DNA of 7,325 nt from Candidatus Methanoperedens sp. Lineage in GTDB: Archaea > Halobacteriota > Methanosarcinia > Methanosarcinales > Methanoperedenaceae. The translations under genes and the position numbers were made by a program. Positions 6,390-7,325 of this stretch are shown here, in pieces. Numbering within the stretch: position 1 is the stretch's first letter; every line of letters starts with the position of its first letter. The stretch spans positions 1-7,325 of the forward strand of contig JAPMTY010000062.1 in the NCBI GenBank assembly GCA_026552835.1, given 5' to 3'. The notes below the pieces were generated by a model that saw nothing but the letters and a program-made list of their open reading frames with translations, made no database searches and was not told the origin of the DNA.

Positions 6390-7325
6390 TTAAACCTGTG
6401 CTGATATAACTTTGAGATATTTCTCGATTGTTATATTCCATCCTAACGCTGGAGGATTATATATTTTTTCGCATCCAAAACTCTTAATGAGTTGAGATTT
6501 TATAGCATCACTATTGCCCGGAGGCACAAAAAATGCTCCTGCATAACTTCCCATGGATTCCTTTAACCCGCCCACATCTGAAACAATTACGGGTTTTCCA
6601 AAAGACATTGCAATATGGGCAATACCACTTTGAGAAGCACGCAAGTAAGGTAGGACAATGACATCGGCAGCAGAGAAATAATAGGAAATTTCACTATCTT
6701 CAACATATCTGTCCACCAGTGTAATTTTCTGTCTAAAAAGAGATGAATTTATTTTATCAATTATTTTCTCCCTGTCCTCCCATATCTCTCCGACAATCAA
6801 CAATCTGCTGTTTTGAATAATATCCACAGGCAATTGTTCGAAAGCATTTATCAGATAAGTAATGCCTTTATATCTCCGGATCAAGCCAAAACTCAAAATG
6901 ATAAATTCTTCTTTGATTGAAAGTTTTTCCCTGGCAATATTTTTATCAATAATTTCGTATTGGTCATATAATCCATGTGGAACCACGTGAATCTTTTCAC
7001 GATTGATACCATATCTGACTGCAATCAATTTTTTATCCGATTCAGAATGGGTAATATAGGCCGCGGCATTTCTTCTTAACAGTCTTCCCATTAATCTGGA
7101 ATACAACCGCAGTGGCAGAATTGCTTCTTCCAGAGGGTCGACTGTCTCATGAAATTCTATAATCAATTTTGATTTTAGCAGAACACTCATTATTTTTAAC
7201 AGCATGTGCATATGGGACACCGAAGATGTCCACCACTGCAGTATAATGACATCAGGCTTTGCAGCCTTTAGATATCGATATGCCCTGTACCATGTTATCG
7301 GGTTATTATAATCCATGCCGTCAAA
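6390..7325 (-). CDS. GT4-family glycosyltransferase, N-terminus beyond right window edge
   Basis: Retaining GT-B fold glycosyltransferase, probably cytoplasmic and adding a sugar from a nucleotide donor to a surface glycan or its lipid carrier; acceptor and sugar cannot be told from sequence. Numbering from the first in-window Met (7316), the acceptor-side domain shows PDVIILQWW (21-29), IIEFHE (52-57) and the interdomain VPHG (112-115). The donor domain shows FGLIRRYKG (143-151), whose R147 and K150 match the usual phosphate-binding Arg/Lys, and PYLRASQSGIAHIAMSFGKP (223-242). The last replaces the common E-x7-E with Ala227 and Ile235, as in an SQSG-type subgroup I have seen among GT4 proteins. 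Family members are about 370-400 residues; the frame stays open (Phe-Asp-Gly) to base 7325, so some 60-90 residues are missing. It ends one base before aglB, implying an operon and a role in N-glycan assembly. Confidence 0.88.
   Translation of the reverse strand, partial: FDGMDYNNPITWYRAYRYLKAAKPDVIILQWWTSSVSHMHMLLKIMSVLLKSKLIIEFHETVDPLEEAILPLRLYSRLMGRLLRRNAAAYITHSESDKKLIAVRYGINREKIHVVPHGLYDQYEIIDKNIAREKLSIKEEFIILSFGLIRRYKGITYLINAFEQLPVDIIQNSRLLIVGEIWEDREKIIDKINSSLFRQKITLVDRYVEDSEISYYFSAADVIVLPYLRASQSGIAHIAMSFGKPVIVSDVGGLKESMGSYAGAFFVPPGNSDAIKSQLIKSFGCEKIYNPPALGWNITIEKYLKVISAQV
6394..6397 (-). promoter_or_regulatory. Weak Shine-Dalgarno of aglB inside the upstream gene
   Basis: Minus-strand AGGT lies 5 bases before the aglB ATG and within the last sense codons of the glycosyltransferase (GCA CAG GTT TAA). 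With the one-base gap between stop and start, this suggests translational coupling. Confidence 0.5.

Noticed and set aside
1..7325. CRISPR array, insertion sequence, toxin-antitoxin or defence system
   Set aside because: No regularly spaced repeats, terminal inverted repeats, transposase or defence domains were seen; nearly all of the window is filled by six recognisable genes.

Overview
This window is a stretch of archaeal chromosome holding six protein genes, all of housekeeping or cell-surface function. Archaeal origin is clear from the gene content: translation initiation factor aIF2 beta, ribosomal protein L10e, the archaea-specific tRNA amidotransferase subunit GatE, and an AglB-type oligosaccharyltransferase. 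The aIF2 beta carries a C-terminal TRAM domain, a form I associate with Methanosarcinales and haloarchaea. With the moderate GC content this points to a methanosarcinal euryarchaeon (a methanogen or ANME/Methanoperedens-like lineage). That placement is inference from family knowledge, not a search result.

Layout. Positions 1-501 (+) are the C-terminal part of an NAD kinase cut by the left edge. It converges on a two-gene minus-strand unit, rpl10e (1185-1706) followed by the aIF2 beta gene (534-1145), separated by 38 bases. A 187-base divergent intergenic region (1707-1893) holds the promoters for rpl10e and gatE. gatE (1894-3777, +) stands alone: its usual partner gatD is not beside it. A 43-base AT-rich gap (3778-3820) with T-tracts on both strands separates gatE from the converging aglB (3821-6388, -). 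Upstream of aglB on the same strand, one base away, lies a GT4-family glycosyltransferase (6390 to the right edge, N-terminus missing).

How the genes work together. The left and middle parts serve translation: L10e in the large ribosomal subunit, aIF2 beta in initiator tRNA delivery, and GatE in making Gln-tRNA(Gln). The right part is a surface-glycosylation operon: the cytoplasmic glycosyltransferase probably helps build a lipid-linked glycan, and AglB transfers such glycans to Asn residues of exported proteins.

I found no tRNA or rRNA gene, CRISPR array, insertion sequence or convincing broken gene. I do not see an undescribed system. The points most worth a second look are the glycine-rich, G-tract-bearing segment in AglB, the non-canonical nucleotide-binding motif and AT-rich composition of the glycosyltransferase, and the compact promoter arrangement before gatE.
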